A DNA stretch of 64,000 nucleotides from Chloroflexota bacterium (GTDB taxonomy: Bacteria > Chloroflexota > Anaerolineae > Caldilineales > Caldilineaceae), in the NCBI GenBank assembly GCA_018969295.1, contig JAGWYN010000007.1, forward strand, positions 1 to 64,000, given 5' to 3'. Each line of letters opens with the position of its first letter. The stretch's first letter is position 1. Position numbers and translations under genes: made by a program. This document shows positions 26,886-34,673 of this stretch, piece by piece. The notes below the pieces were generated by a model. The model ran no database searches and was not told the origin of the DNA. It worked only from the letters and a program-made list of their open reading frames with translations.

Positions 26886-27932
26886 TCAAGCCAGCTCGCT
26901 GCCAGACGCCTCTGCCAACCTGCAGCGCATCGTCATCAAGGTGCGTTGCACAACAAATCCGACCTGGGCAAGATGGTCGAGCAGACTCCGCTGTTCGATG
27001 CTGACGCTGACACACACCGGCCAGCGGGGAAATTCCTGCAACTGCCAGAGTGCCCAGTCGAGCAGCAGGAGATCGTACAGCCCATACTGTTCTGGGCGAG
27101 CCCACAGTTGCAGCGTGTGTTCTCCCCGCCAATGACGGGCAGTGAGCAGCAGCGCTGCCTCAAAACGGGAGGAGTTTTGGACGGCACGCCGGTACACCAC
27201 GTTGCGCCCCGCCACATTCCAAAACCATTCAGCCAACCGGCCCTCAAAGGTCATCTGAAAATCGCCCAGTTGGATGCCCCGCCACCACTGCGCCAGCGGG
27301 CCCATCTGGTGGCTGGCGAGTTCATACAGGGCCGTCCAGTCCGCCGCCACAAACGTTTTGAGCACCTTTGTCTCTGACGGCTTCTCAATGGGCGGCACAC
27401 GGGCAGCCCGCACTTCGGCGATCCCCCCCACATCCTCGAAGCCCAGGCTCTGGTAGAGATGGCGGGCGACTGTATTGCCCGCATAGACCTGCAACACCGC
27501 CCACTGCCCCCCCGCCTGCGTGGCATGCTCCAAGGCTTTTTCCACCAACTGCCGAGAAATCCCACGGCCTCGATAGGCTGGCGCCACTGCTACGTTAGCG
27601 ATCTGCCAACGGGTGGCGTATTTGTCCGCGCGCTGAACCGTCACATTGCCGACCACAGCCCCCCGATCCACCCAGACAAATCCACTTAAAAAATCGTTGA
27701 ATTCGCCCGTGCTGCGGTTGAGAACGCCGAGCAGACCGCCAAAGTGACTCATGGCACGCATCTCCCGCAACGCCGCCGCACCCCGTCCGTTCAATTCACG
27801 CGCAAAAGAGACCTCAATCAGTTCAGCCACCGGCCCCAGATCACGGCTCAGATCAAACGGACGGATTCCGGTCTCCACCTGCGGGTTGTAGACAGAAGTA
27901 GACACTGTGACCGTTCTCTTGGAGCTAGACAA
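26886..27932 (-). CDS. GNAT-family N-acetyltransferase
   Basis: About 340 residues. The acetyl-CoA binding motif A is clear: 'IANVAVAPAYRGRGISRQLVEKAL' region (R/Q-x-x-G-x-G/A), followed by 'VLQVYAGNTVARHLYQSLGFEDV' (motif B). The C-terminal 150 residues are a second, degenerate GNAT-like half. Substrate unknown. The 5' end is uncertain: the longest frame starts at a TTG at 27932, and a GTG nine codons later is an alternative; no ATG is near. It begins directly beside the IS607 relic, which may explain the poor start. Possibly co-transcribed with sbcD. Confidence 0.75.
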   Translation of the reverse strand: MSSSKRTVTVSTSVYNPQVETGIRPFDLSRDLGPVAELIEVSFARELNGRGAAALREMRAMSHFGGLLGVLNRSTGEFNDFLSGFVWVDRGAVVGNVTVQRADKYATRWQIANVAVAPAYRGRGISRQLVEKALEHATQAGGQWAVLQVYAGNTVARHLYQSLGFEDVGGIAEVRAARVPPIEKPSETKVLKTFVAADWTALYELASHQMGPLAQWWRGIQLGDFQMTFEGRLAEWFWNVAGRNVVYRRAVQNSSRFEAALLLTARHWRGEHTLQLWARPEQYGLYDLLLLDWALWQLQEFPRWPVCVSVSIEQRSLLDHLAQVGFVVQRTLMTMRCRLAEASGSELA

Positions 27933-27935
27933 AGA

Positions 27936-28132
27936 TCACCGCCCGCACAGCCTGGCGGACACAGAGGGGATGACGGCGATGAAATCGGCCACCTGTCGCG
28001 CCAGGTCGTCTTTCTGGTCGGCGCTCGCCCCCCCTGCCAGAGAGAACGGGGCCGCACACCCACAATGACGGTGCCTGTTTCGGTCTGATAGGCGTCACGC
28101 TTTCCCTCTTTCCACCAACGCCATACGTTCTT
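27936..28132 (-). pseudogene. Relic of IS607-type serine recombinase (TnpA/OrfA)
   Basis: Two blocks in the right order match the N-terminal half of IS607-family OrfA. The first is the MerR-like recognition helix end 'KNVWRWWKEGKRDAYQTETG' plus 'TVIVG'. The second, one frame over, is 'ASADQKDDLARQVADF', the recombinase segment that follows the catalytic 'YARVSS'. The shift lies in a run of seven G on the coding strand, and one more G would rejoin the frames, yet the 'YARVS' portion with the catalytic serine is deleted, and both ends of the gene are missing. So the element is dead whatever the frame. It sits directly after the grpE stop. Confidence 0.75.
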
Positions 28133-28154
28133 AAGATCTAGCTTAAGATCTAGC
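28131..28154. repeat. 12-bp direct repeat overlapping the grpE stop codon
   Basis: TTAAGATCTAGC occurs twice head to tail. One copy contains the grpE TAG stop and the other begins the IS607 relic, so it marks the junction between them. Confidence 0.85.
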
Positions 28155-28788
28155 TGGCTACACGCACCAAAGCAGGTCGCAACACCTGCCCCTTGAGCGT
28201 ATACCCTGCACGCAACGTCTCCACGATGTGTCCGCTTTCCACTTCTTCGCTCGGTACACTTGCGATCGCCTCGTGCAGAGTCGGGTCAAAAAGCCCTTCA
28301 CCAGCCACCCTCACCACCCCTTCGTCTTCCAGCATCCCTCGCAGCTTGCGCTGGATCTGACGAAATCCCTCTACCCAGGCTGTCTGGCCGATCTCTTCGT
28401 TCGGCAGATTGGCGAAGGCCAGCTCAAAGTCATCCAGAGCAGGCAAAATTCTCCGAATCATGTGCGCGCTGACCCGCTCCATTTCCTCCGCCAGTTGACG
28501 CTCCTGGCGTCGCCGGCTGTTTTGGAATTCTGCGGCCAGACGCTGAGATTTTTCGGTGATCCCCGCACACTCCTGCCGAGCCTCAGCCAGCTCAGCCTCC
28601 AACTGAGCAATCCTGTCCAAAAATCCAGCGACGGCAGATTCTTCTGCACGCGCCTCGGCGCTCTCCCCAACACGCTCTTCTGTGCTCTGCGCGGCGCCCT
28701 CCCCCTGGGCCTCTGCCACCGACTCTGCCGTCCCGTTCTTCGCCATTTCGCTGTCGTTCATGGTTTTGTTGTCGATTTCTTCAGCCAT
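28150..28788 (-). CDS. grpE: GrpE nucleotide exchange factor
   Basis: 212 residues. Acidic, disordered N-terminus (1-55), a long coiled coil (about 55-110) and the C-terminal beta domain with the family signature 'FDPTLHEAIASVPSEE...GYTLKGQVLRPALV'. It releases ADP from DnaK. It follows hrcA by 31 bp on the same strand, the usual order hrcA-grpE-dnaK, but dnaK does not follow; an IS607 relic does. Confidence 0.95.
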   Translation of the reverse strand: MAEEIDNKTMNDSEMAKNGTAESVAEAQGEGAAQSTEERVGESAEARAEESAVAGFLDRIAQLEAELAEARQECAGITEKSQRLAAEFQNSRRRQERQLAEEMERVSAHMIRRILPALDDFELAFANLPNEEIGQTAWVEGFRQIQRKLRGMLEDEGVVRVAGEGLFDPTLHEAIASVPSEEVESGHIVETLRAGYTLKGQVLRPALVRVAS

Positions 28789-28819
28789 CTTGTTTTACGT
28801 TTCTTACTTTGGAAACAGG

Positions 28820-29869
28820 TCAACTGCCGCCATACATCTTTTCGATCTTCTCGCTCATCAGATCCGACACAAACCGGACCGCACCAATCGAACGCCCGTA
28901 GCGCATGCGCACAGGGCCAAGCACCCCCAACAGCCCTGACATTCGATCGTTCACGCCGTAGCGCGAGATCACCAGGCTGACATCGCGCAGCTCTGCATAG
29001 CGTCCATCCCCGGCAATCATCACATGCACAGTGTCGCTGCCAGGCAGGTCGTCTGCAATCTGCTCGAGCAGTTCTGGATCCTCCAACACCTGCACAACCC
29101 GCCGTGCACTCTCGCTTTCGGCAAATTCAGGCGCGCGCAACACCTCCGCTAACCCATCCCGAAAGACAACCCCCCCCTCATGCTGTTCGATCCGATGCAT
29201 GGCATCGGCAGCAAGCTCGGCAACCTGACGCGCAAAAGGGGTCAGCCGCACAGCGTGGGCCCGCATTCCGCTGCTCTCCAGCCCAGCCAAATGGCTGTTC
29301 AACTCGTTGCTGGTACGACTCAGCTCCTGCTGTTCCATCGGCTGGTCCAGGTCCAACAACTGCTGTTTGACCGTCCCTTCTTGCAGAACCAACACCAGCA
29401 ACACCTTGGTATCCTGAATATGCACCAGCTCCAGATGTTTGAATGTACACCGCACACTGCGCGGCGCAGTCGCTACAGCCGCACTTTGTGCAGTACGTGC
29501 CAGCACCGCGGTGCTGGCACGTAGCCAGTGGTCGACCTCAGCCGGCAGCTGCTGGAAACGACGGCGAATCAACGCCTGCTCCTCCGCAGCCAGCTCCAGA
29601 TCGGCAACCAGGTAGTGCACAAAAAAGCGATACCCCAGGCCGGTCGGGATCCGCCCCGCGCTGGTGTGCGGATGGGTCAGCAACCCCATCCGCTCCAGCG
29701 CAGCCAGTTCGTTGCGGACTGTGGCCGGACTGACCCCCAGGTCGTACTGCCCCACCAGCCCCGCACTGCCGACCGGCTGCGCACTCTGCACAAACTCTTG
29801 AATCACAATGCGCAGCACATGGCGCTGACGCTCAGAAAGTGAATCGTACGTAATCGTTTCGTCGTGCAT
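28820..29869 (-). CDS. hrcA: HrcA heat-inducible repressor
   Basis: 349 residues. N-terminal winged helix with the conserved 'LGVSPATVRNELAALERMG' and 'PHTSAGRIPTGLGYRFFV', a central GAF-like region and the C-terminal dimerisation part ending 'VRFVSDLMSEKIEKMYGG'. HrcA normally represses chaperone genes by binding the CIRCE repeat (TTAGCACTC-N9-GAGTGCTAA). No CIRCE is visible upstream here or elsewhere in the window. It starts 3 bp after the polyprenyl glycosylphosphotransferase gene, so it is read from that operon. A perfect 30-bp palindrome lies inside the gene. Confidence 0.93.
   Translation of the reverse strand: MHDETITYDSLSERQRHVLRIVIQEFVQSAQPVGSAGLVGQYDLGVSPATVRNELAALERMGLLTHPHTSAGRIPTGLGYRFFVHYLVADLELAAEEQALIRRRFQQLPAEVDHWLRASTAVLARTAQSAAVATAPRSVRCTFKHLELVHIQDTKVLLVLVLQEGTVKQQLLDLDQPMEQQELSRTSNELNSHLAGLESSGMRAHAVRLTPFARQVAELAADAMHRIEQHEGGVVFRDGLAEVLRAPEFAESESARRVVQVLEDPELLEQIADDLPGSDTVHVMIAGDGRYAELRDVSLVISRYGVNDRMSGLLGVLGPVRMRYGRSIGAVRFVSDLMSEKIEKMYGGS
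29494..29523. repeat. Perfect 30-bp palindrome inside hrcA
   Basis: TACGTGCCAGCACCG followed directly by its exact reverse complement. It codes for residues around 116-125 of HrcA. There is no spacer, so it could form a cruciform in DNA or a long hairpin in mRNA, or be bound by a dimeric protein. Confidence 0.95.
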
Positions 29870-29872
29870 GGC

Positions 29873-31366
29873 TCAGTAGGCGTTGCGATTGGTGCCAAAA
29901 ATCGTCTGCAAGACCGTCCGGATCAAAATCATAATGTCGAGCCCGATCGACCAGTTCTCAATGTACCACAGGTCGTACTTGGTCCGTTCCACAATCGAGG
30001 TGTCTCCACGCAGACCATTGACCTGCGCCCAGCCGGTCAACCCCGCTTTCTCACGATGCCGGTCCATGTAGCGCGGGATGATCTGCCGAAACTGCTCGAC
30101 ATAGACCGGGCGTTCGGGCCGCGGCCCCACCAGACTCATGTCCCCAACCAACACGTTGACCAGCTGTGGCAGTTCATCGACGTTAAAGCGCCGCATCACA
30201 GAGCCCAGCTTCGTCTTGCGCGGGTCGTCTGGCGTCGTCCACCCTGGCCCATCTGTCTCCGCATCCTGGCGCATCGAACGAAATTTGATGATTTTGAAGG
30301 GCCGGGCATCCAGCCCCATCCGCTCCTGCGAGAAAAAAACCGGACCTGGGCTGTCCAGCTTGATCAGCAGCGCAGTCAATAACATGAACGGGCTCAACAA
30401 CACCAGCCCAAGGCCGCTGAAGAGAATGTCGACTCCCCGCTTGGCCACCAGCTTCCATCCCTGCAACGCCACGTCGCGAATGGTCAACAGCGGCAGCCCT
30501 CCCAGATCCCCGATCGTGACTTCGCTCGCCATGATCTGGAAAACATCTGGAAAAACCCGAATCCCTACTTTTTCACGCTCGCAGAGGCTGATGATCGTCA
30601 CCAAATCCTGATGGCTGCTTTCAGGAAGCCCAATGATCACCTCGTCGATCGCATAGCGATCGATCAAAAGAGGCACATCCCCCAACGTTCCCAACAGAGG
30701 AACATTCAATCCCAGAGGTACCCGCTCGCTGCGGCCAGCATCGACAATGCCAACCACCCGATACCCCAACTTGGGATGGGCGCTCATTTTGTGCAACAAC
30801 ATCTGGCCGATCTCCCCGGCACCGATCAACAATACCCGGTCGTCCCCAATCCCACGCGCTTGAATCGCCCACTGCAGCTGAGCATGCAGGACACGCCCCA
30901 GAACATCGTAGGCCACAGTGAGCGCACTCCCCAACAACACCAACGCCCGATGGTATTCAAAGTCACGCGCCAGCAGCGTCAACAAGGCGACTGTAAAAAA
31001 CATTGTCAGGACGTTGTAGCTGACAATCTTGAACAATTCGTCCAGATGTGTGATCGGTCGGCGACGCTGGTACATCTGCTGACTGAAATAGAGAATCAGC
31101 ATCACCCCCATGTAGACAGCTGGCAGCGGCAGAAATTCCACAAACTCGCCGATGACAAATTCAGGGTTGCGCTGCAACAACGCATGCGCAGACCCAAAAG
31201 CCAGCCACACACTGCCAAGATCGATTCCCACCAACCCCAACATCAAAAAAAATTGGGCGCGCTTCAGCACCCCAGGACGGCCGGAGCGACGCGCGCCGTA
31301 TTCGTTTTGCCCCCCCCGCTCTGAAAGAGTGTTCTGCATCTGAACGCTATCCAACTCACTGTACAT
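29873..31366 (-). CDS. Polyprenyl-phosphate glycosylphosphotransferase (WcaJ/CpsE type)
   Basis: About 497 residues from the ATG at 31366, which overlaps the previous gene by 11 bp; an ATG at 31339 would fit equally. Four N-terminal helices, a CoA-binding-like/Rossmann region ('VLLIGAGEIGQMLL'), a fifth helix, and the catalytic sugar-transferase domain with 'KRGVDILFSGLGLVLLSP', 'KFRSMRQDAE', 'DELPQLVNVLVGDMSLVGPRPE' and 'KAGLTGWAQVNGLRG'. It loads the first sugar-phosphate onto undecaprenyl phosphate for exopolysaccharide or glycan synthesis. The order GT2-this-hrcA-grpE is one run on the minus strand. Confidence 0.93.
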   Translation of the reverse strand: MYSELDSVQMQNTLSERGGQNEYGARRSGRPGVLKRAQFFLMLGLVGIDLGSVWLAFGSAHALLQRNPEFVIGEFVEFLPLPAVYMGVMLILYFSQQMYQRRRPITHLDELFKIVSYNVLTMFFTVALLTLLARDFEYHRALVLLGSALTVAYDVLGRVLHAQLQWAIQARGIGDDRVLLIGAGEIGQMLLHKMSAHPKLGYRVVGIVDAGRSERVPLGLNVPLLGTLGDVPLLIDRYAIDEVIIGLPESSHQDLVTIISLCEREKVGIRVFPDVFQIMASEVTIGDLGGLPLLTIRDVALQGWKLVAKRGVDILFSGLGLVLLSPFMLLTALLIKLDSPGPVFFSQERMGLDARPFKIIKFRSMRQDAETDGPGWTTPDDPRKTKLGSVMRRFNVDELPQLVNVLVGDMSLVGPRPERPVYVEQFRQIIPRYMDRHREKAGLTGWAQVNGLRGDTSIVERTKYDLWYIENWSIGLDIMILIRTVLQTIFGTNRNAY

Positions 31367-32312
31367 TCGCTGCGTTCGCACCCAGCCGCTGCCCGTCCCG
31401 GCAATACCGCCAAAGATGCCCTGCTACATCTAGCCCCCCCTTGACCACAATCCCCAACAGGATCACCCAGTCCAAAAGCCAGGGGGTCTTGCTCCGGTAG
31501 TGTTTTGCATAAAAAAGCCACATCGCCTCATAAAAATCGATCCGGCTCTTGCTGCTGCGGCTGCTGGCAGCTTCTTTGACATGCGTGATCTCGACAGCCC
31601 CATTGTACCAGATCTCCCAGCCAACATCCTTGATGCGCTTGGCCCAGTCCAGATCTTCGCCGTACATGAAAAATCGTTCGTCCAATAGCCCTGCATCCCG
31701 AATCGCCTCGCGACGGACCTGCATGTAGGCACCCACCACAGAGTCGACCGGGTGGACTGCATCCTCAGGCAAGTACGCCAGATTGTACGCGTTGAAACGT
31801 CGGCTACGCGAAAAAATTTTGCTCAGCCCGACCATACGGTAAAAACTTACCTGAGGCGTTGGAAAACTGCGCCGACACGCCCAATCCAGGGCACCGTCAG
31901 GCCGACGCACACGGGGCCCTGCCGCCCCAATCGCCGGATAGGCATCCATGTAGGCCACCATCTCAGCCAGCGTAGTCGGCCGCAGAAGTGTGTCCGGGTT
32001 CAACAACAACACGTAGCGAGGCAAATCGTCCAGACAAGCGATGCTCTGCCCCCCAAACCCCAACGCCCGCAACCCCACATTGTTGCCAGCACTGTACCCG
32101 ATGTTGGCGGGGTTGACAATGAGCTGAACGTCGGCGAATTCCGCTCGCACCATCGCCGCACTGCTGTCGTTGCTGGCGTTGTCGACAACAACTACTGCTA
32201 CACACAGACGATGGCGGCTGGCACATACCGACCGCAAACAGCCACGCAGCAGATCCGCCGTGTTGTAGTTCAATATGATGATCGCCAGATCCACTGGCGT
32301 CGTTTTCCCCAT
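31356..32312 (-). CDS. GT2 glycosyltransferase, rhamnosyltransferase-like
   Basis: 318 residues from the ATG at 32312. GT2 features: 'LAIIILNYNTADLLRGCLRSV', 'VVVDNASNDSS', 'YVLLLNPDTLLRP' and 'LLDERFFMYGEDLDWAKRIK'. Related in type to the GT2 at 20904 but clearly a separate gene. First gene of the operon leading through the glycosylphosphotransferase into hrcA and grpE. A likely promoter with an extended -10 lies about 85 bp upstream. Confidence 0.92.
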   Translation of the reverse strand: MGKTTPVDLAIIILNYNTADLLRGCLRSVCASRHRLCVAVVVVDNASNDSSAAMVRAEFADVQLIVNPANIGYSAGNNVGLRALGFGGQSIACLDDLPRYVLLLNPDTLLRPTTLAEMVAYMDAYPAIGAAGPRVRRPDGALDWACRRSFPTPQVSFYRMVGLSKIFSRSRRFNAYNLAYLPEDAVHPVDSVVGAYMQVRREAIRDAGLLDERFFMYGEDLDWAKRIKDVGWEIWYNGAVEITHVKEAASSRSSKSRIDFYEAMWLFYAKHYRSKTPWLLDWVILLGIVVKGGLDVAGHLWRYCRDGQRLGANAANVQ

Positions 32313-32395
32313 GTTTTCACCAGTTCTTCTCAAGAAGCCCCGGAGGGTCGCTGCATTGATTTTGCCCGCTGCGCACAGCTTTTTACACGTGCACC

Positions 32396-32423
32396 ATTGT
32401 AGCATGTCCCCGCACACAGGCAA
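32396..32423 (-). promoter_or_regulatory. Promoter candidate of the GT2-glycosylphosphotransferase-hrcA-grpE run
   Basis: On the minus strand TTGCCT (32423-32418), 16-bp spacer and TACAAT (32401-32396) preceded by TG one base before (extended -10). It leaves a leader of about 75-85 nt before the GT2 ATG. No CIRCE or other inverted repeat is seen near it. Confidence 0.55.
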
Positions 32424-32472
32424 AGCACGCCCGCCAGTGTTCCAGCTCCAGGAGCCCGAATATCGGCGAAAA

Positions 32473-32502
32473 TTCGAGAAAAACACCCCTGTGTGCTAAA
32501 AT
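32473..32502 (+). promoter_or_regulatory. Weak promoter candidate of the peroxidase gene
   Basis: TTCGAG, 18-bp spacer and TAAAAT, ending about 53 bp before the ATG. A short hairpin CTGCCAG/CTGGCAG (32522-32537) follows in the leader. The -35 match is poor. Confidence 0.35.
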
Positions 32503-32555
32503 GGCACCTTGTCAGCCGTTCCTGCCAGAGCTGGCAGAAATTCCGTTTGTGTTTT

Positions 32556-33614
32556 ATGGCTATGCGAATAAACACGAGATCGTTCACTTTTGTTCTCCTG
32601 GCTGCCATGTGGGGGGCCTCCCTGGCCTTGCTCGCAGCCTGCCAGCCGGCCCCCGGCAGAGCTGCCGCGCCCCCGCAGCCCCTCTCCCCCGCCACGCTGA
32701 ACCACCTTTTTCAACCGCTGCCAGAGTGGGCATCCCCCCAAGCCCCCCCCGAACAAATCCAGCTCGGGCGGATGCTCTTCTACGACCTGCGCCTCTCGAT
32801 TACACAGCAGATGAGCTGCAATACCTGCCACCTGCTCCAGAACTACGGCGTCGACAGCCTCCCAACCTCACTCAGCCACAAAGGCAGGTCAGGCCCTCGC
32901 AATACCCCCACCGTCTACAACGCAGCCCTCCAAAGCGCCCAGTTCTGGGACGGCCGCGCCCGCTCCGTCGAGGAACAGGCCGGCCACCCCCTCCTCGCCG
33001 AGACCGAAATGGGCATGCCCACCGCCGACGATGTCGAAAAGACCCTCCGCTCCATCCCAGGCTACAACACAGCCTTTGCAGCTGCCTTCCAAGGCCAACC
33101 CCACCCCCTCACCTTCCAAAATGTCGCCCTGGCCATCGCCGCCTTCGAACGCGGCCTGCTAACCCCCTCCCGCTTTGACCGCTACCTGGCCGGCGATCTC
33201 GGCCAGCTGACCCCGGAAGAGCTGCAGGGTCTCCAGCGCTTTCTCGACGCAGGGTGCGCCAGCTGCCACAACGGGGTCGGGCTGGGCGGCACCCTGGCCA
33301 GCCCAGCAGCCCTGGCTCTGCTGACAGAGCCAGCGACCCGCAACACCCAAACCCTGACTGTCATCAAAATTCCCAGCCTGCGCAACGTCACCGAAACAGC
33401 CCCCTACCTCCACGATGGCAGTGTCGCCACCCTGGAAGAAACCGTCGCCCAGATGGCCCCCCGGCAGGCACCGCTGAGCCCCAAAGAGATCGCCCAGATC
33501 GTCGCCTTTCTTGGCACGCTCACGGGCGAGCTCCCAGCAGACTATATTGCCATGCCAGCGCTGCCTGAAGACGGGCCGGAGACGGCCAGTTTCGCCAAAA
33601 CAACCCACCCCTAG
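32556..33614 (+). CDS. Di-heme cytochrome c peroxidase-like lipoprotein (MauG/CcpA family)
   Basis: 352 residues from the ATG at 32556 (a second ATG two codons on is also possible). The signal ends in a lipobox 'LLAAC', so the mature protein is lipid-anchored outside the cell. Two c-type heme sites are present: 'CNTCH' near residue 90 and 'CASCH' near 234, with 'GRSGPRNTPTVYNAA' and 'FWDGRARSVEEQA' typical of bacterial di-heme peroxidases. It should reduce peroxide using electrons from a c-type cytochrome or cupredoxin, or act as a MauG-like oxidant. Its stop shares the CTAG tetranucleotide with the convergent ftcD stop. Confidence 0.9.
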   Translation: MAMRINTRSFTFVLLAAMWGASLALLAACQPAPGRAAAPPQPLSPATLNHLFQPLPEWASPQAPPEQIQLGRMLFYDLRLSITQQMSCNTCHLLQNYGVDSLPTSLSHKGRSGPRNTPTVYNAALQSAQFWDGRARSVEEQAGHPLLAETEMGMPTADDVEKTLRSIPGYNTAFAAAFQGQPHPLTFQNVALAIAAFERGLLTPSRFDRYLAGDLGQLTPEELQGLQRFLDAGCASCHNGVGLGGTLASPAALALLTEPATRNTQTLTVIKIPSLRNVTETAPYLHDGSVATLEETVAQMAPRQAPLSPKEIAQIVAFLGTLTGELPADYIAMPALPEDGPETASFAKTTHP

Positions 33615-34513
33615 CGCCCCCCCAAGGCCGCCATCCGCCTGATTGCCCCCTCAACCGTGCGCTCCTCCCCCAGCCCGCCCAGCCCCACATCGTGTGCAGC
33701 CGCCGCCAGCAGGACCTGCTGTGGCGCCAGCCCGATCAGCTCAGAACGGTCGATCGCCGTCCCCACCTGCCGAGCCAGCTGCTCGACCCTGCCGTAAACA
33801 ACATGCAGCGGCGTGGTCGCTGTATCCAATAGATTCATGCTGACCTGTGCCTGCCCCCCCACCCCAAAGCCCTTGGCCTGGACCCCAGCCAGGCCGCCGC
33901 TGCTTTCACGGATCTGGCGGGCAATCCGCCGGGCAACAGCCACCTCCGGCGTGCATAAAAAGATGTTGTAGGCCACCAGAAAAGGGCGTGCTCCGACCAC
34001 AACAGCCCCCGCCGGCCCCAAAACGGCAGGCCCATAGTCCGGCATCCGCTCCGGGCTGCCGATGGCCGTCAGCAGCCCCTCAAATTCGCCGCGACGGATC
34101 TCCGGCAGCGCTCGCCGCTCGGGCCGGGCTGCCGCAGCAGCGTAGAGGTAGACAGGCAGCCGCAGCTCACTGCCAATCCGCTGCCCCAACTGGCGTGCCA
34201 GCCCGGCACATTCCTCCAACGTGATGCCGCCGAGAGGGATGATCGGCACCACATCGGTTGCGCCCAACCGCGGGTGCTCGCCCCGCTGCTCGAAGAGGTT
34301 GATCCGTCGCGCAGCTGTCGCCGTCGCCTGAAAGAGCCCTTCCAGAACCGCCGACGGCTCGCCAGCCACGGTGACCACCGAACGGTTGTGGTCAGCATCG
34401 CTGCTGGCGTCGAGCAGCACAACACCCGGCACAGACAACGCTGCCACGATCTCCGCCACCACCTCCGATCGGCGCCCCTCCGAAAAATTGGGCACTGCCT
34501 CTACCATCGCCAT
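33611..34513 (-). CDS. ftcD: Glutamate formimidoyltransferase (FtcD-type)
   Basis: 300 residues, the length of stand-alone formiminotransferase. The ATG at 34513 follows GGAGGA. Family features: 'AVPNFSEGRR' at the N-terminus, 'DADHNRSVVTVAG', 'GEHPRLGATDVVPIIP' and 'YNIFLCTPEVAVARRIA'. It moves a formimino group from formiminoglutamate to tetrahydrofolate in histidine degradation or related one-carbon reactions. No cyclodeaminase domain and no hut genes are nearby. Its ribosome-binding site is formed by the edge of a 16-bp tandem repeat. Confidence 0.9.
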   Translation of the reverse strand: MAMVEAVPNFSEGRRSEVVAEIVAALSVPGVVLLDASSDADHNRSVVTVAGEPSAVLEGLFQATATAARRINLFEQRGEHPRLGATDVVPIIPLGGITLEECAGLARQLGQRIGSELRLPVYLYAAAAARPERRALPEIRRGEFEGLLTAIGSPERMPDYGPAVLGPAGAVVVGARPFLVAYNIFLCTPEVAVARRIARQIRESSGGLAGVQAKGFGVGGQAQVSMNLLDTATTPLHVVYGRVEQLARQVGTAIDRSELIGLAPQQVLLAAAAHDVGLGGLGEERTVEGAIRRMAALGGR

Positions 34514-34521
34514 CGCTTCCT

Positions 34522-34585
34522 CCCTCTCTGTGGCCGACCCTCTCTGTGGCCGACCCTCTCTGTGGCCGACCCTCTCTGTGGCCGA
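34522..34585. repeat. 16-bp tandem repeat, four copies, between ftcD and the FemX-like gene
   Basis: CCCTCTCTGTGGCCGA is repeated four times exactly, ending eight bases before the ftcD start on the minus strand. In ftcD mRNA each unit contains AGAGAGGG, resembling a Shine-Dalgarno sequence, and the nearest copy forms part of the ftcD site. Confidence 0.95.
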
Positions 34586-34660
34586 CGCCACACCCTTCGG
34601 CTGCCAGGTCAAATCCTCCCCTGCTGCCGCTCAAGACTGGCTCATCGTACAGCTGTCGGG

Positions 34661-34666
34661 TATTAT
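34661..34666 (+). promoter_or_regulatory. Candidate -10 box very close to the FemX-like ATG
   Basis: TATTAT ends 7 bp before the ATG at 34674, so transcription from it would start at or next to the initiation codon, giving a leaderless message. No ribosome-binding site and no clear -35 are seen. Confidence 0.35.
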
Positions 34667-34673
34667 AGCGGGT

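Noticed and set aside
28021..28040. Frameshift in the G7 run as a simple sequencing error in a working recombinase
   Set aside because: Adding a base rejoins the frames but the catalytic YARVS segment and both ends would still be missing.
27744..28088. Plus-strand gene over the GNAT start and spacer
   Set aside because: Antisense to the GNAT gene and the IS607 relic; no start signal or recognisable domain.
28789..29872. CIRCE operator near hrcA/grpE
   Set aside because: No TTAGCACTC...GAGTGCTAA or close variant was found; the only strong inverted repeat is the unrelated 30-bp palindrome.
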